Source: Arthrobacter pigmenti (lineage in GTDB: Bacteria > Actinomycetota > Actinomycetes > Actinomycetales > Micrococcaceae). From it: a stretch of 64,000 bases of DNA. Positions 8,951 to 24,141 of this stretch are shown one piece after another. Location: assembly GCF_011927905.1 (NCBI RefSeq), contig NZ_JAATJL010000001.1, positions 2,418,001-2,482,000 on the forward strand, given 5' to 3'. The translations under genes and the position numbers were made by a program. Position 1 is the stretch's first letter, and each line of letters opens with the position of its first letter. A model generated the notes under the pieces. The model ran no database searches. It was not told where the DNA came from and saw only the letters and a program-made list of their open reading frames with translations.

Positions 8951-9244
8951 TTACTTGGCCTTCTCGAGAATCTCCACCAGACGCCACCGCTTGGTGGCAG
9001 ACAGCGGACGGGTTTCGCTGATCAGAACCATGTCACCGATACCGGCAGTGTTCTGCTCATCGTGTGCCTTGACCTTCGAGGTACGGCGGATGACCTTGCC
9101 GTACAGTGCGTGCTTCACGCGGTCCTCAACCTCGACAACAATGGTCTTCTCCATCTTGTCGGAGACGACGTAGCCGCGCCGGGTCTTGCGGTAACCGCGG
9201 GATGCGGCCTGCGGTGCTGTTGTTTCAGTCTTCTCTTCACTCAT
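8951..9244 (-). CDS. rpsQ: 30S ribosomal protein S17
   Basis: A 97-residue 16S rRNA-binding OB-fold protein. About 18 extra N-terminal residues (Glu/Thr/Ala-rich) precede the family core beginning at [18 protein letters not shown]. It is the last gene of the S10 block, overlapping rpmC by four bases and followed by a hairpin terminator. Confidence 0.97.
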   Translation of the reverse strand: MSEEKTETTAPQAASRGYRKTRRGYVVSDKMEKTIVVEVEDRVKHALYGKVIRRTSKVKAHDEQNTAGIGDMVLISETRPLSATKRWRLVEILEKAK

Positions 9245-9579
9245 TTGGCATCCTCCTCAGAAGCCTGTGTTTCCACGGACTTTTCGTCCTTCGTGGAGGC
9301 CTTCTTGGATTTCTTGCCGGCCTTTTCGGTCTTTGCTTCTTCTACCGGAACAACGACGTCAGGCCGAATTCCCAGTTCGCGCTCACGCAGCACGGTGTAA
9401 ATACGGGCGATGTCCCGCTTTACAGCGCGCAGGCGTCCGTGATTCTCAAGCTGACCGGTGGCGGACTGGAAGCGCAGGTTGAACAGCTCTTCCTTCGCCT
9501 TGGCAAGTTCCTCCACCAGACGGTCCCTATCGAACCCATCCAGCTGGTCGGTTGCCAGTTCCTTTGAACCGAGTGCCAT
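9241..9579 (-). CDS. rpmC: 50S ribosomal protein L29, with C-terminal extension
   Basis: L29 sits at the peptide exit and contacts chaperones and SRP. The normal core is residues 1-75 or so: the family segment [19 protein letters not shown], then [17 protein letters not shown] Lys/Glu/Ala-rich tail of about 37 residues brings it to 112, against a usual 60-70. The tail would project near the exit tunnel; whether it has a function cannot be seen. Confidence 0.96.
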   Translation of the reverse strand: MALGSKELATDQLDGFDRDRLVEELAKAKEELFNLRFQSATGQLENHGRLRAVKRDIARIYTVLRERELGIRPDVVVPVEEAKTEKAGKKSKKASTKDEKSVETQASEEDAK

Positions 9580-9581
9580 GA

Positions 9582-9998
9582 CTATTCACCACCCTCACGA
9601 CGCACGATACGTGCCTTCAACGGCAGCTTGTGGATCGCCAGGCGCAGGGCCTCGCGAGCTACCTCTTCATTGACACCGGAAAGTTCGAATAGAACACGGC
9701 CGGGCTTGACGTTGGCCACCCACCACTCAGGGGAACCCTTACCGGAGCCCATGCGGGTTTCGGCAGGCTTCTTGGTCAACGGACGGTCCGGGTAGATGTT
9801 GATCCAGACCTTGCCGCCACGCTTGATGTGGCGGGTCATTGCGATACGCGCTGATTCAATCTGGCGGTTCGTGACGTATGCCGGGCTCAGAGCCTGGATA
9901 CCCCACTCACCGAAACTGACCTGCGTGCCGCCGGTAGCAGCGCCCGAGCGACCCGGGTGGTGCTGCTTACGGAACTTTACTCGACGTGGGATAAGCAT
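9582..9998 (-). CDS. rplP: 50S ribosomal protein L16
   Basis: A 138-residue protein near the A-site tRNA, beginning [19 protein letters not shown] and carrying the [14 protein letters not shown] signature. It abuts rpsC with no spacer bases and is two bases before rpmC. Confidence 0.98.
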   Translation of the reverse strand: MLIPRRVKFRKQHHPGRSGAATGGTQVSFGEWGIQALSPAYVTNRQIESARIAMTRHIKRGGKVWINIYPDRPLTKKPAETRMGSGKGSPEWWVANVKPGRVLFELSGVNEEVAREALRLAIHKLPLKARIVRREGGE

Positions 9999-10844
9999 TT
10001 AAGCCTGTCCTCCTTCCGCTGCAGCAGCGGACTCAGCCGGTGCGGACTCGGCGGGAGCGGCGTTAGCCTCACCCTGGCCGGAGTTGCCGCGATCGGCACT
10101 ACGACGACGGCGGTCACCACGGTCGGCGCCGGCCGGGCCGCGGCCGGGGCGGTCTCCGCCACGTCCACGCGACGGCGCAGCAGCTGCCTGGGCAGCGAGT
10201 TCCTTGGCTGTGACATCGCCCTTGTAGATCCAGACCTTCACGCCGATACGGCCGAAGGTGGTCTTGGCCTCGAAGAAGCCGTAGTCGATGTTCGCGCGCA
10301 GGGTGTGCAGGGGCACACGGCCTTCGCGGTAGAACTCCGAACGGCTCATTTCCGCGCCGCCGAGGCGACCGGAGCACTGTACACGGATGCCCTTGGCACC
10401 TGCGCGCTGCGCCGACTGCATGGCCTTCTTCATTGCGCGGCGGAATGCCACGCGGGAAGAAAGCTGCTCAGCGATGCCCTGCGCTACCAGCTGCGCCTCG
10501 ACCTCGGGGTTCTTCACCTCGAGGATGTTCAGCTGCACCTGCTTGCCGGTCAACTTCTCGAGCTCGCCGCGGATGCGGTCTGCCTCGGCGCCGCGGCGAC
10601 CGATGACGATACCGGGACGGGCCGTGTGAATATCCACACGAACGCGGTCACGGGTGCGCTCGATCTCAACCTTGGCGATGCCGGCGCGGTCCATGCCCGT
10701 GGACATCAGCTGGCGGATCTTGATGTCCTCGCGAACGAAGTCCTTGTAGCGCTGGCCAGGCTTGTTGCTGTCAGCAAACCAGTGTGACCTGTGGTCAGTG
10801 GTGATGCCGAGTCGGAACCCGTGCGGGTTTACTTTCTGTCCCAC
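9999..10844 (-). CDS. rpsC: 30S ribosomal protein S3, with Arg/Gly- and Ala-rich C-terminal tail
   Basis: A 281-residue S3 starting with GTG ([14 protein letters not shown]). The KH domain with [15 protein letters not shown] lies around residues 75-90, and the C-terminal S3 domain ends near residue 212 (VWIYKGDV). S3 forms part of the mRNA entry channel helicase. About 60 residues beyond that are first Arg/Gly-rich and then Ala/Pro/Glu-rich, longer than E. coli S3 (233). It abuts rplV. Confidence 0.97.
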   Translation of the reverse strand: MGQKVNPHGFRLGITTDHRSHWFADSNKPGQRYKDFVREDIKIRQLMSTGMDRAGIAKVEIERTRDRVRVDIHTARPGIVIGRRGAEADRIRGELEKLTGKQVQLNILEVKNPEVEAQLVAQGIAEQLSSRVAFRRAMKKAMQSAQRAGAKGIRVQCSGRLGGAEMSRSEFYREGRVPLHTLRANIDYGFFEAKTTFGRIGVKVWIYKGDVTAKELAAQAAAAPSRGRGGDRPGRGPAGADRGDRRRRSADRGNSGQGEANAAPAESAPAESAAAAEGGQA

Positions 10845-11210
10845 TTAGCGGTCCTCCACTTTCTCAGGGGTAGCGACAACAACTGTGACGTGGCTGGTCC
10901 GCTTGTTGATGCGGAACGCGCGGCCCTGGGCTCGCGGCTGGAACCGCTTCATCGTGGGGCCTTCATCGACGTATGCTTCGCTGATGATGAGGTCGCCTTC
11001 GTCGAATGCAACGCCGTCACGGTCCGCGAGGACGCGTGCGTTGGCAACTGCCGACTGAACTACCTTGAATACCGGCTCCGAAGCTGCCTGGGGGGCAAAC
11101 TTCAGGATTGCCAGAGCCTCATTCGCTTGCTTACCACGAACAAGGTTGACGACGCGCCGGGCCTTCATAGGCGTTACGCGCAGATGACGCGCAATAGCCT
11201 TGGCTTCCAT
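10845..11210 (-). CDS. rplV: 50S ribosomal protein L22
   Basis: A 121-residue L22 whose beta-hairpin lines the peptide exit tunnel. It begins [20 protein letters not shown] and contains the conserved [18 protein letters not shown] hairpin. No obvious macrolide-resistance deletion is seen in the hairpin. It lies between rpsS and rpsC. Confidence 0.97.
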   Translation of the reverse strand: MEAKAIARHLRVTPMKARRVVNLVRGKQANEALAILKFAPQAASEPVFKVVQSAVANARVLADRDGVAFDEGDLIISEAYVDEGPTMKRFQPRAQGRAFRINKRTSHVTVVVATPEKVEDR

Positions 11211-11249
11211 TGCTTTCCTTCTCTCGTCTTAGCCGTAGGAACAGGCGCC

Positions 11250-11531
11250 TTAGCGGCGCTTGCCCTTGCGGTCGTCCTTCACATGGCCGCGGAATGTCCG
11301 CGTGGGAGCGAATTCGCCGAGCTTGTGCCCGACCATCGACTCGGTGACAAACACCGGAATGTGCTTGCGCCCGTCGTGCACGGCGATCGTGTGGCCGAGC
11401 ATGTCGGGGATGATCATCGAACGGCGGGACCAGGTCTTGATGACGTTCTTGGTGCCCTTCTCATTCTCTCGGTCCACCTTCACGAACAAGTGCTGATCGA
11501 CGAAGGGGCCTTTCTTCAGGCTGCGTGGCAT
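11250..11531 (-). CDS. rpsS: 30S ribosomal protein S19
   Basis: A 93-residue head protein that pairs with S13 near the A and P sites. It begins [19 protein letters not shown] and has the family signature [16 protein letters not shown]. It sits 12 bases after rplB. Confidence 0.98.
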   Translation of the reverse strand: MPRSLKKGPFVDQHLFVKVDRENEKGTKNVIKTWSRRSMIIPDMLGHTIAVHDGRKHIPVFVTESMVGHKLGEFAPTRTFRGHVKDDRKGKRR

Positions 11532-11543
11532 GTTTCCAGGCTC

Positions 11544-12383
11544 CTATCGCTTGTTCTTGCCGGAACGACGGCGACGCACAATGAGCGAGTCGCTTTCTTT
11601 GTTGGGGCGGCGGGTGCGGCCCTCGGCCTTACCGTTCGGGTTGACCGGGTGACGACCACCGGAGGTCTTGCCTTCACCACCACCGTGCGGGTGATCAACA
11701 GGGTTCATCGCAACACCGCGGACGGTCGGGCGAACGCCCTTCCAGCGCATGCGGCCTGCCTTGCCCCAGTTGATGTTCGACTGCTCGGCATTGCCGACTT
11801 CGCCGATGGTGGCGCGGCAGCGCACATCTACGTTGCGGATTTCACCGGACGGCAGGCGAAGCTGCGCGAAGCGGCCCTCCTTGGCGACCAGCTGGACCGA
11901 AGCACCAGCGGAGCGTGCCATCTTCGCACCGCCACCGGGCCGCAGTTCCACAGCGTGGATGACCGTACCAACGGGGATGTTGCGCATCGGCAGGTTATTG
12001 CCGGGCTTGATGTCGGCAGCGGGGCCGGCCTCAACGAAGTCGCCCTGCTTGAGCTTGTTCGGCGCGATGATGTAGCGCTTCGTGCCATCCACGTAGTGCA
12101 GGAGTGCAATGCGCGCGGTGCGGTTGGGATCGTATTCGATCTCTGCGACGCGGGCGTTGACGCCGTCCTTGTCATGGCGACGGAAGTCGATAAGACGGTA
12201 CTGACGCTTGTGTCCACCACCCTTATGACGGGTAGTGATCTTGCCGGTGTTGTTACGGCCGCCCTTTTTGGGGAGCGGACGCACCAGGGATTTCTCCGGC
12301 GTCGACCGTGTGATTTCTGCAAAGTCGGCAACGCTCGAGCCGCGACGGCCCGGGGTTGTCGGCTTGTATTTACGGATTGCCAT
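11544..12383 (-). CDS. rplB: 50S ribosomal protein L2
   Basis: A 279-residue L2, needed for subunit joining and peptidyl transfer. It begins [21 protein letters not shown]. The conserved C-terminal segment [21 protein letters not shown] contains the essential histidine. It lies between rplW and rpsS in standard S10 order. Confidence 0.98.
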   Translation of the reverse strand: MAIRKYKPTTPGRRGSSVADFAEITRSTPEKSLVRPLPKKGGRNNTGKITTRHKGGGHKRQYRLIDFRRHDKDGVNARVAEIEYDPNRTARIALLHYVDGTKRYIIAPNKLKQGDFVEAGPAADIKPGNNLPMRNIPVGTVIHAVELRPGGGAKMARSAGASVQLVAKEGRFAQLRLPSGEIRNVDVRCRATIGEVGNAEQSNINWGKAGRMRWKGVRPTVRGVAMNPVDHPHGGGEGKTSGGRHPVNPNGKAEGRTRRPNKESDSLIVRRRRSGKNKR

Positions 12384-12414
12384 TTTTCAGTTCCTCGTTA
12401 AAGTGGTCTCCGCT

Positions 12415-12720
12415 CTAGCCGAGCGGACCGCCGAAGATGTCGATCGTGCCTTCTTTGAGGGTGACGATTGCGCGCTTGGTGTCCTTGCGCTGTCCCCATC
12501 CAAAGCGGGTGCGCTTGCGCTTCCCTGCACGGTTGATGGTATTGATCGAGTCAACCTTGACGGAGAAAATCTTCTCCACGGCCAGCTTGATCTCTGTCTT
12601 GTTGGAGCGCGGGTCGACCAGGAAGGTGTATTTGCCTTCGTCGATCAGTCCGTAGCTCTTCTCCGACACGACGGGTGCGATGACGACGTCGCGAGGATCC
12701 TTTGCGATGGAGCCACTCAC
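12415..12720 (-). CDS. rplW: 50S ribosomal protein L23
   Basis: A 101-residue protein at the exit tunnel and docking site for trigger factor and SRP. It begins with GTG overlapping the rplD stop codon in a GTGA arrangement. The conserved [21 protein letters not shown] and [15 protein letters not shown] segments are present. Confidence 0.97.
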   Translation of the reverse strand: MSGSIAKDPRDVVIAPVVSEKSYGLIDEGKYTFLVDPRSNKTEIKLAVEKIFSVKVDSINTINRAGKRKRTRFGWGQRKDTKRAIVTLKEGTIDIFGGPLG

Positions 12721-13379
12721 TTGGCGTCCTCCTCAGTTGTGGTGTCAGACGCGGCGCCAGCCTGCGATCCAACGAAAGCCTCGTAGGCAGCCTTCGTGAA
12801 GATCACGTCGTCAGACACGAGCACGTCGTAGGTGTTGAGCTGGTCCACGTAAATCGTGTGAACCTCGGCGAGGTTGCGCACCGAGAGCGCGGCAACATCA
12901 TTGGAACGCTCGATGACGACCAGCAGGCTTGCGCGCTCCGAGATGCCCCGGAGCGTCGACAGTGCACCCTTGGTGGACGGCTTGTCACCGGAAACAAGCG
13001 AGTCGATCACGTGGATACGGCCGTTGCGTGCCCGATCAGACAGTGCGCCCCGCAGTGCGGCGGCCTTCATCTTCTTCGGGGTGCGCTGGCTGTAGTCACG
13101 CGGCGTGGGTCCGTGAACAACGCCACCACCGGTCATGTGCGGGGCGCGGATCGAGCCCTGGCGTGCGCGGCCAGTGCCCTTCTGCTTGAACGGCTTGCGG
13201 CCGGCTCCGCTGACCTCGGCGCGGGTCTTGGTCTTGTGCGTACCCTGACGGGCAGCGGCGAGCTGAGCAACTACGACCTGGTGCAGCAGCGGCACGTTGG
13301 TCTGAACGTCGAAGATCTCAGCGGGGAGATCAACATTCACGGTGCTCGAAGTATTCTTCGCAGCGGTCTTGGTAGCCAT
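12717..13379 (-). CDS. rplD: 50S ribosomal protein L4
   Basis: A 220-residue L4. The basic loop [19 protein letters not shown] at about residues 55-75 reaches the exit tunnel. In E. coli L4 represses the S10 operon at transcription and translation; whether that holds here is unknown. It ends in an acidic TTEEDAK tail, starts four bases after rplC and overlaps rplW. Confidence 0.98.
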   Translation of the reverse strand: MATKTAAKNTSSTVNVDLPAEIFDVQTNVPLLHQVVVAQLAAARQGTHKTKTRAEVSGAGRKPFKQKGTGRARQGSIRAPHMTGGGVVHGPTPRDYSQRTPKKMKAAALRGALSDRARNGRIHVIDSLVSGDKPSTKGALSTLRGISERASLLVVIERSNDVAALSVRNLAEVHTIYVDQLNTYDVLVSDDVIFTKAAYEAFVGSQAGAASDTTTEEDAK

Positions 13380-13383
13380 TTAG

Positions 13384-14040
13384 CTATGCTCCCTTCACGG
13401 CGGTGCGTACGAGTACGACCTGTCCGCGGGCGCCGGGTACAGCGCCCTTGATCAGCAGCAGCGACTTCTCGACGTCCACGGCATGAACGGTGAGGTTCAG
13501 CGTGGTCTGGCGAACGGCACCCATGCGGCCGGCCATTTTCATTCCACGGAAGACGCGGCTAGGGGTGGATGCTCCACCGATCGAACCCGGCTTACGGTGG
13601 TTCTTGTGGGCACCGTGAGAGGCCCCGACACCGTGGAAGCCGTGGCGCTTCATGACACCCGCGAAACCCTTACCCTTGGTCTTGCCCACGACGTCGACCG
13701 GCTGGCCGGCTTCGAACAGCTCGACTGAGAGTTCCTGGCCAAGTGAGTAAGCGTCTGCATCAGAGGTACGCAGTTCGACGACGTGACGGCGCGGCGTAAC
13801 GCCGGCCTTCTCGAAGTGACCGGCGAGCGGCTTGGTAACCTTGCGCGGATCAATCTGCCCGAAGCCGATCTGAACGGCGCTGTAACCATCGACATCAGCC
13901 GAACGCAACTGGGTGATGACGTTGGAGTCGGCCTGCAGGACGGTAACAGGCACGAGGCGGTTGTTCTCGTCCCAGACCTGGGTCATGCCGAGCTTGATGG
14001 CAAGGAGACCCTTGACCTGGCGTGTAAGCGAAGTAGACAT
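13384..14040 (-). CDS. rplC: 50S ribosomal protein L3
   Basis: A 218-residue protein binding near the peptidyl transferase centre. The [18 protein letters not shown]-terminus and the [16 protein letters not shown] finger are intact, the latter being where pleuromutilin and linezolid resistance changes occur in other species. It lies between rpsJ and rplD. Confidence 0.98.
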   Translation of the reverse strand: MSTSLTRQVKGLLAIKLGMTQVWDENNRLVPVTVLQADSNVITQLRSADVDGYSAVQIGFGQIDPRKVTKPLAGHFEKAGVTPRRHVVELRTSDADAYSLGQELSVELFEAGQPVDVVGKTKGKGFAGVMKRHGFHGVGASHGAHKNHRKPGSIGGASTPSRVFRGMKMAGRMGAVRQTTLNLTVHAVDVEKSLLLIKGAVPGARGQVVLVRTAVKGA

Positions 14041-14056
14041 AGTTATCTCCCCTCCC

Positions 14057-14365
<309 letters not shown>

Positions 14366-14761
14366 GGCGTCTCGACTCTCTCTCTTCATAAAGAACGCCA
14401 CCGAATCGGTGACGCTCTCAAGTGCGTACGTACGTATGCGCCCGTTGCTTGGCGCTCCTCCAACAGACTGAATCCGGACTATTCCGGGTTCCTCACCCTG
14501 TCGAGGCTCCGACCCCCGCGCTCGGGCGTGTCGCGCATTCTCTGCAAGAAAGTACGCAGCGATCCCGGCATTCACGATTGGGGTGGGTTATATTTGGGCC
14601 AGCTTCCGCGGCGTACACGACCCTGCGTCAGGCATTATCCTGACCGGGACTAAGTCTCAAACCGCGCGCACAGGCGCTTGAACAACTCACCCAGTGTGCC
14701 AGATTATGCAACACATTGCGAATCAGGCATCGTGGCGACTCCCCGACACGCCGCGCAAACC
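14366..14761 (-). promoter_or_regulatory. S10-operon promoter and leader region
   Basis: No gene is seen in these 396 bases. The best promoter candidate is GATAAT (14634-14639, minus strand) with TTGAGA (14655-14660) 15 bases upstream, a short spacing. The -10 lies in the loop of an inverted repeat GTCAGG/CCTGAC (14627-14644), which may be an operator. A second -10-like TAATCT is near 14704. A near-palindrome GCGTACGTACGTATGC lies at 14424-14439 in the leader. All of this is pattern only. Confidence 0.4.
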
Positions 14762-15364
14762 CTACCCGGCCTTCACTCCGGCCCGTTGGGCCGCCAGTTG
14801 TGACAGCGCGGAGACCGTTGCGGGGTCTCCCCTCCGCCAGTTTCCGACCGGGTCGTCTGACAGACCGAGTAGCTCCGCCGGCCGTGCGTTATTCAGTGCG
14901 CGGAACGCGAGGATCTCGCGCCCGGCCGGTGAATTCATGAGGGAACGGACACGGGAACTCTGACGGATGAACTTGGCACGCCTGACCAACCAAATGCGTG
15001 CAAGCACCGCCAGCGGGACCAGCGCAACCATCCAACCCACCGCTGACGCGGCCAGCGCTACCGCGTCCTGCTGATCCTGACCGGCGCTTACCAGGAATGC
15101 CCCGGCGTCAGCCGCTTCCCGGAACGGGGCGCTGGCCTGGTCCCCGATGATCGGCACTCCCCCGATCCGCACTGCCGCATCGTCCATCGTATTCCGAAAG
15201 CCCGCACCGGCTTCCTCCATGCCGCGTCCAAACTCCGCGAACGCGGTCACAGCCGCTGCCGCCGCCCGGGCTAATAGAACAGCCAAGAGGACGATAGTAA
15301 CCGCCAGCACATCGGCAAGGATCTGGCGCGTGCGCTGAACCGGGTAGTTCGAATAGATCTGCAT
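14762..15364 (-). CDS. Conserved hypothetical membrane protein between tuf and rpsJ
   Basis: A 200-residue protein I cannot assign to a family. One hydrophobic segment is near residues 17-38 (ADVLAVTIVLLAVLLARAAA), and a second is near residues 106-126 (ASAVGWMVALVPLAVLARI), followed by basic residues. The roughly 65 residues between them (FGRGMEEAGAGFRNTMDD and on) would be outside if the N-terminus is inside. The C-terminal 75 residues are soluble, with an EILAFRALNNARPAELLGL segment. It lies between a strong tuf terminator and the S10 promoter region and looks like a single-gene unit. Confidence 0.75.
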   Translation of the reverse strand: MQIYSNYPVQRTRQILADVLAVTIVLLAVLLARAAAAAVTAFAEFGRGMEEAGAGFRNTMDDAAVRIGGVPIIGDQASAPFREAADAGAFLVSAGQDQQDAVALAASAVGWMVALVPLAVLARIWLVRRAKFIRQSSRVRSLMNSPAGREILAFRALNNARPAELLGLSDDPVGNWRRGDPATVSALSQLAAQRAGVKAG

Positions 15365-15400
15365 GGGACCACTCTATGAACCGCCGCCGCGAAGAACGCG

Positions 15401-15433
15401 AAAGCCCCGCTGCGATGACCGCAGCGGGGCTTT
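15401..15433. terminator. Strong terminator after tuf
   Basis: Perfect 14-bp arms at 15401-15414 and 15420-15433 (AAAGCCCCGCTGCG and its complement) enclose the loop ATGAC. It lies 26 bases after the tuf stop codon and reads well in both directions because the arms begin and end with AAA/TTT. Confidence 0.85.
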
Positions 15434-15458
15434 CTATCCAGCAGTACTGGTGAAGCTA

Positions 15459-16649
15459 CTACTTGATGATCTTGGTAACGCGACCTGATCCGACGGTGCG
15501 GCCGCCTTCGCGGATAGCGAAGCCAAGGCCCTCTTCCATTGCGATCGGCTGGATGAGCTCAACGGTCATCTCAGTGTTGTCGCCAGGCATGACCATTTCA
15601 GTGCCTTCGGGGAGGGTGATTACACCGGTCACGTCCGTCGTACGGAAGTAGAACTGCGGACGGTAGTTGGAGTAGAACGGGTTGTGACGCCCACCCTCAT
15701 CCTTGGCCAGGATGTAGACGTTTGCCTCGAAGTCGGTGTGAGGGGTGATCGAACCCGGCTTCACAATGACCTGGCCACGCTCTACGTCTTCGCGCTTAAT
15801 GCCGCGGAGAAGCAGACCACAGTTCTCGCCTGCCCATGCTTCGTCCAGCTGCTTGTGGAACATCTCGATACCGGTGACCGTGGTTTTCTGGATCGGGCGG
15901 ATGCCGACGATCTCGACCTCGGAGTTGATGGCGAGAGTGCCGCGCTCTGCACGGCCGGTGACAACGGTTCCACGACCGGTGATCGTGAAGACGTCCTCGA
16001 CAGGCATGAGGAACGGCTTGTCCTTGTCGCGCACAGGATCCGGAACGCTGTTGTCTACAGCTTCCATCAGTTCCTCAACGGACTTGACCCACTCGGCGTC
16101 GCCTTCCAGAGCTTTAAGGCCCGAAACGCGCACAACGGGTGCTTCATCGCCGTCGAAGCCCTGCGAGCTGAGCAGTTCGCGAACTTCCATTTCCACGAGG
16201 TCAAGCAGTTCCTCGTCATCAACCATGTCGGACTTGTTCAGCGCGACCAGCAGGTAGGGAACACCAACCTGGCGGGCGAGAAGAACGTGCTCGCGGGTCT
16301 GTGCCATCGGGCCGTCAGTGGCGGCAACAACAAGAATTGCACCGTCCATCTGAGCAGCACCGGTGATCATGTTCTTGATGTAGTCAGCGTGACCGGGAGC
16401 ATCTACGTGTGCGTAGTGGCGCTTCTCGGTCTGGTACTCAACGTGCGAGATGTTGATGGTGATACCGCGCTGCTTCTCTTCGGGAGCCGAGTCAATCGAC
16501 GCGAAGTCACGGGCCTCGTTGAGTGTGGGGTACTTGTCGTAAAGCACCTTGGAAATGGCAGCCGTCAACGTCGTCTTGCCATGGTCAACGTGACCGATGG
16601 TGCCGATGTTAACGTGCGGCTTAGTCCGCTCGAACTTTGCCTTCGCCAC
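15459..16649 (-). CDS. tuf: Elongation factor Tu
   Basis: A 396-residue GTPase that delivers aminoacyl-tRNA. Domain 1 has the P-loop GHVDHGKT (residues 19-26), the switch-I RGITIN, DAPGH and NKSD motifs. Domains 2 and 3 are complete to GRVTKIIK. It starts with GTG and an AGGAGG ribosome binding site. It follows fusA but with a 216-base gap, so an additional internal tuf promoter is plausible. No kirromycin-type alteration was searched for in detail. Confidence 0.98.
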   Translation of the reverse strand: MAKAKFERTKPHVNIGTIGHVDHGKTTLTAAISKVLYDKYPTLNEARDFASIDSAPEEKQRGITINISHVEYQTEKRHYAHVDAPGHADYIKNMITGAAQMDGAILVVAATDGPMAQTREHVLLARQVGVPYLLVALNKSDMVDDEELLDLVEMEVRELLSSQGFDGDEAPVVRVSGLKALEGDAEWVKSVEELMEAVDNSVPDPVRDKDKPFLMPVEDVFTITGRGTVVTGRAERGTLAINSEVEIVGIRPIQKTTVTGIEMFHKQLDEAWAGENCGLLLRGIKREDVERGQVIVKPGSITPHTDFEANVYILAKDEGGRHNPFYSNYRPQFYFRTTDVTGVITLPEGTEMVMPGDNTEMTVELIQPIAMEEGLGFAIREGGRTVGSGRVTKIIK

Positions 16650-16794
16650 GGGTTCCTCCTAGAACGTTTTTAGAAGACTTACTCCCCAGCCACGCTTTTC
16701 GCGGCTGAAACTCATGCAAGTCTACTGGGGGCTTTTACTTTGGTGAAATTGCTGATCGCGCCAGATTCCAAGGGTGAATCCAAGCGCTACGCGC

Positions 16795-16829
16795 GGTGGG
16801 CAGGCTTTGTCAGGAAGTGCCCGCCCACC
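16795..16829 (-). repeat. Inverted repeat in the fusA-tuf spacer
   Basis: GGTGGGC (16795-16801) and GCCCACC (16823-16829) form a 7-bp stem with a 21-base loop, 37 bases after the fusA stop codon. There is no T tract. It may be a partial terminator that sets the tuf:fusA ratio, or a processing site. The rest of the spacer holds only a small CAGCC/GGCTG stem near 16690-16710. Confidence 0.4.
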
Positions 16830-16865
16830 GGCGTTCGGCTCCCGTCTACGGACGGACGCCTTCGG

Positions 16866-18980
16866 TTACTCTCCGCGGGTCTTCTGAATGATCTCGTCGG
16901 CTACAGCCTTCGGGACCTCCGAGTAGCTGTCGAACTGCATCGAGTAGACGGCACGACCCTGGGTCTTTGAACGCAGGTCACCGATGTACCCGAACATGCC
17001 GGACAGCGGCACATGGGCACGGATAACCTTCACACCGCTCGCGTCCTCCATGGACTGCATCTGGCCGCGGCGGGAGTTCAGGTCGCCGATCACATCACCC
17101 ATGTATTCCTCAGGCGTGCGGACTTCCACCTCCATCAGCGGTTCGAGCAGCACCGGCTTCGCCATGCGAGCAGCTTCCTTGAACGCCATACGTCCGGCGA
17201 TCTTGAAGGCCATTTCGGAGGAGTCGACGTCATGGTAGGCGCCATCAAGCAGGGTTGCCTTGATGCCGACTACCGGGTATCCGGCCAGGATGCCGTCATT
17301 CAAGGCATCCTGAATGCCGGCGTCAACGCTCGGGATGTACTCGCGAGGCACGCGGCCGCCAGTGACCTTGTTCTCGAACGCGTACAGCTCGCCCTCGGAG
17401 GTGTCCATCGGCTCGATCATGATCTGGATCTTCGCGAACTGTCCGGATCCACCCGTTTGCTTCTTGTGGGTGTAATCGTGCTTCTGCACGGTACCGCGGA
17501 TGGTCTCGCGGTACGCAACCTGAGGCTTGCCGACGTTGGCCTCGACCCTGAACTCACGCCGCATGCGGTCGACCAGGATATCCAGGTGGAGCTCGCCCAT
17601 ACCGGCGATGATCGTCTGGCCGGTGTCCTCATTGAGGGAAACCTGGAACGTGGGATCCTCAGCCGAGAGCTTCTGGATGGCAGTCGAGAGCTTCTCCTGA
17701 TCGCCCTTGGTCTTGGGCTCGATCGCAACCGAGATAACCGGCTCGGGGAAGCTCATCGACTCGAGGACGATCTGGTTCGAGGAGTCGGACAGGGTGTCAC
17801 CGGTAGTGGTGTCCTTCAGTCCGATCGCCGCGTAGATGTGGCCTGCGAAGGCTTCATCTACGGGGATTTCCTTGTTCGCGTGCATCTGGAAGAGCTTCCC
17901 GATGCGTTCCTTCTTGCCCTTGGTGGAGTTGACCACGCCAGTGCCGGCGGTCACGTGTCCCGAGTACACCCGGATGAACGTCAGCTGCCCAAAGAACGGG
18001 TGAGTCGCAACCTTGAAAGCAAGAGCCGAGAACGGCTCTTCGGTGCTCGGCTTGCGAGTCAGTTCGGTCTCTTCGTTGCGCGGGTCGTGTCCAACCATCG
18101 GCGGAACGTCCAACGGGGAAGGCAGGTAGTCGATGACGGCATCGAGCATCGGCTGCACACCACGGTTCTTGAATGCGGAACCACAGAGAACCGGGTAGAT
18201 CTCCGAGTTGATGGTCATCTTACGGATGCCGGCCTTCAGCTCCTCGATGGTGGGCTCTTCGCCCTCGAGGAACTTGTTCATCAGCTCATCCGAAGACTCA
18301 GCAACAGCTTCGACCAAAGCTGCGCGGTACTCCTCAGCCTTCGCCTGGAGGTCAGCAGGAATTTCCTGGACCTCGTACTTGGCGCCCATAGTTACGTCAC
18401 CCTTGGAGTCACCGGGCCAGACGAGTGCACGCATGTAGAGAAGATCGACGACGCCTACGAAGTCGTTTTCGGCACCAATCGGCAACTGCATGACCAGCGG
18501 TTTCGCGCCCAGGCGGCTGATAATGGTGTCAACGGTGAAGTAGAAATCTGCCCCCAGCTTGTCCATCTTGTTGACGAAGCAAATGCGGGGAACTTCGTAC
18601 TTGTCGGCCTGGCGCCACACGGTCTCGGACTGGGGCTCTACGCCCTCTTTGCCGTCAAATACGGCGACGGCGCCGTCAAGGACGCGCAGTGAGCGCTCAA
18701 CCTCGACGGTGAAGTCAACGTGACCGGGGGTGTCAATGATGTTGATCTGGTTCTGTTCCCAGAAGCAAGTCACCGCGGCGCTGGTGATGGTGATGCCGCG
18801 TTCCTTTTCCTGTTCCATCCAGTCAGTCGTCGAGGCGCCGTCGTGCGTCTCGCCGATCTTGTGGTTTACACCCGTGTAGAACAGGATGCGCTCGGTTGTA
18901 GTGGTCTTGCCGGCATCAATGTGGGCCATGATGCCGATGTTGCGGACCTTGTTGAGGTCAGTAAGCACGTCCTGTGCCAC
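16866..18980 (-). CDS. fusA: Elongation factor G
   Basis: A 704-residue translocase GTPase beginning with GTG. The G domain has the P-loop [28 protein letters not shown] and NKMDK motifs, followed by domains II-V with the domain [22 protein letters not shown] segment. It lies 84 bases after rpsG in the str-type order rpsL-rpsG-fusA-tuf. Confidence 0.98.
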   Translation of the reverse strand: MAQDVLTDLNKVRNIGIMAHIDAGKTTTTERILFYTGVNHKIGETHDGASTTDWMEQEKERGITITSAAVTCFWEQNQINIIDTPGHVDFTVEVERSLRVLDGAVAVFDGKEGVEPQSETVWRQADKYEVPRICFVNKMDKLGADFYFTVDTIISRLGAKPLVMQLPIGAENDFVGVVDLLYMRALVWPGDSKGDVTMGAKYEVQEIPADLQAKAEEYRAALVEAVAESSDELMNKFLEGEEPTIEELKAGIRKMTINSEIYPVLCGSAFKNRGVQPMLDAVIDYLPSPLDVPPMVGHDPRNEETELTRKPSTEEPFSALAFKVATHPFFGQLTFIRVYSGHVTAGTGVVNSTKGKKERIGKLFQMHANKEIPVDEAFAGHIYAAIGLKDTTTGDTLSDSSNQIVLESMSFPEPVISVAIEPKTKGDQEKLSTAIQKLSAEDPTFQVSLNEDTGQTIIAGMGELHLDILVDRMRREFRVEANVGKPQVAYRETIRGTVQKHDYTHKKQTGGSGQFAKIQIMIEPMDTSEGELYAFENKVTGGRVPREYIPSVDAGIQDALNDGILAGYPVVGIKATLLDGAYHDVDSSEMAFKIAGRMAFKEAARMAKPVLLEPLMEVEVRTPEEYMGDVIGDLNSRRGQMQSMEDASGVKVIRAHVPLSGMFGYIGDLRSKTQGRAVYSMQFDSYSEVPKAVADEIIQKTRGE

Positions 18981-19064
18981 GGTGTCTCCCTTTTCTAAGG
19001 TGGAGTTCTACTGGACCGCCGGTCCTGCACGCCGCCGGGGCGGGAATCAGGACCGGCAGCGCGA

Positions 19065-19535
19065 TTACCAGCGGTAGTGAGCGAAGGCCTTGTTGGACTC
19101 GGCCATCTTGTGCGTGTCTTCGCGGCGCTTCACAGCGGCACCCAGACCGTTTGAAGCATCGAGGATCTCGTTCTGGAGGCGCTCGGTCATGGTCTTCTCG
19201 CGGCGGGCCTTCGAGTAGCCGACCAGCCAGCGGAGAGCCAGAGCCGTGGAACGGCCCGGCTTGACTTCGACAGGCACCTGGTAGGTTGCGCCACCGACGC
19301 GGCGGGAGCGAACCTCGAGGCTCGGCTTGACGTTGTCCATCGCCTTCTTGAGGGCTGCAACGGGGTCACCGCCCGACTTGGCACGGGCACCTTCAAGCGC
19401 GCCATAGACGATGCGCTCAGCGGTGGACTTCTTGCCGTCAACGAGCACCTTGTTGATCAGCTGCGTGACCAGAGGCGAACCGTAAACGGGATCTACAACG
19501 AGCGGCCGCTTCGGGGCCGGGCCCTTACGAGGCAT
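19065..19535 (-). CDS. rpsG: 30S ribosomal protein S7
   Basis: A 156-residue head-assembly protein beginning [21 protein letters not shown] and ending AFAHYRW, full family length. It follows rpsL after one base. In E. coli S7 represses the str operon. Confidence 0.98.
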   Translation of the reverse strand: MPRKGPAPKRPLVVDPVYGSPLVTQLINKVLVDGKKSTAERIVYGALEGARAKSGGDPVAALKKAMDNVKPSLEVRSRRVGGATYQVPVEVKPGRSTALALRWLVGYSKARREKTMTERLQNEILDASNGLGAAVKRREDTHKMAESNKAFAHYRW

Positions 19536-19536
19536 A

Positions 19537-19911
19537 TTACTTCTTCTCCATCTTTGCGCCGTAGCGGCTGCGAGCCTGCTTGCGGTTCTTTACGCCCTGG
19601 GTATCCAGTGCGCCACGGACAATCTTGTAGCGGACACCGGGAAGGTCCTTCACACGACCACCGCGCACCAGCACGATGGAGTGCTCCTGGAGGTTGTGTC
19701 CCACACCGGGGATGTATGCGGTTACCTCGATGCCGCCGTTGAGGCGAACGCGCGCAACCTTCCGGAGAGCCGAGTTCGGCTTCTTCGGGGTGGTGGTGTA
19801 GACGCGGGTGCAGACGCCGCGCTTCATGGGGCTGCCCTTCAGTGCGGGCGCCTTGGTCTTGGAGACCTTAGGTGACCGGCCCTTACGGACCAGCTGGTTA
19901 ATGGTAGGCAC
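19537..19911 (-). CDS. rpsL: 30S ribosomal protein S12
   Basis: A 124-residue decoding-centre protein starting with GTG ([12 protein letters not shown]). The streptomycin-sensitive lysines are present in [10 protein letters not shown] (E. coli Lys42/Lys43) and [12 protein letters not shown] (Lys88), so no classic resistance substitution is visible. It is the first gene of rpsL-rpsG-fusA-tuf, with a GGAG ribosome binding site. Confidence 0.98.
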   Translation of the reverse strand: MPTINQLVRKGRSPKVSKTKAPALKGSPMKRGVCTRVYTTTPKKPNSALRKVARVRLNGGIEVTAYIPGVGHNLQEHSIVLVRGGRVKDLPGVRYKIVRGALDTQGVKNRKQARSRYGAKMEKK

Positions 19912-20184
19912 TTCTCAGTTCTCCGTATGTTGTCTTGAGATCAGATCTCTGCTGACTCCGCGCGCCACCGCCGGCCGGGGCCGATTGCAGCAACGGAGCT
20001 TGTCAGTCGTTTGGCGTGCCTATGAAGGACGCAAGCAAAAACGACCGTAGGCGTGCAAAAATGTGGCATTCGTTGTACAAGTTCCCTACAACCCGGAGAT
20101 ACGTCGGAAAGACGCCAATCCACTGCCACACAAACAATTCCCCGCAAGTCTACCAGATTGCCGACCTGCGCCCTGACGGCATGG
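19912..20184 (-). promoter_or_regulatory. Promoter/leader region of rpsL-rpsG-fusA-tuf
   Basis: No gene is seen here. Because rpoC ends in a terminator just upstream, the promoter for the str genes should lie here, but I found no clean -35/-10 pair. The most regular element is an inverted repeat GTTGTA-N9-TACAAC (20072-20092). Together with the terminator, the rpoC-rpsL space is 333 bases. Confidence 0.35.
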
Positions 20185-20220
20185 TAAAGGGGCCCGGACT
20201 AGGCAGCCCGGGCCCCTTTA
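20185..20220 (-). terminator. Terminator after rpoC
   Basis: Perfect 13-bp arms TAAAGGGGCCCGG (20185-20197) and CCGGGCCCCTTTA (20208-20220) with a 10-base loop lie 25 bases after the rpoC stop codon. Confidence 0.85.
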
Positions 20221-20244
20221 CGCTTTGCAACTTCTTAGAGCTTC

Positions 20245-24141
<3,897 letters not shown>

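Noticed and set aside
16650-16865. Additional gene or riboswitch between fusA and tuf
   Set aside because: Only small inverted repeats; no coding frame with a start signal and no known riboswitch pattern recognised.
19537-19911. Streptomycin-resistance change in rpsL
   Set aside because: Lysines equivalent to 42, 43 and 88 are all present.
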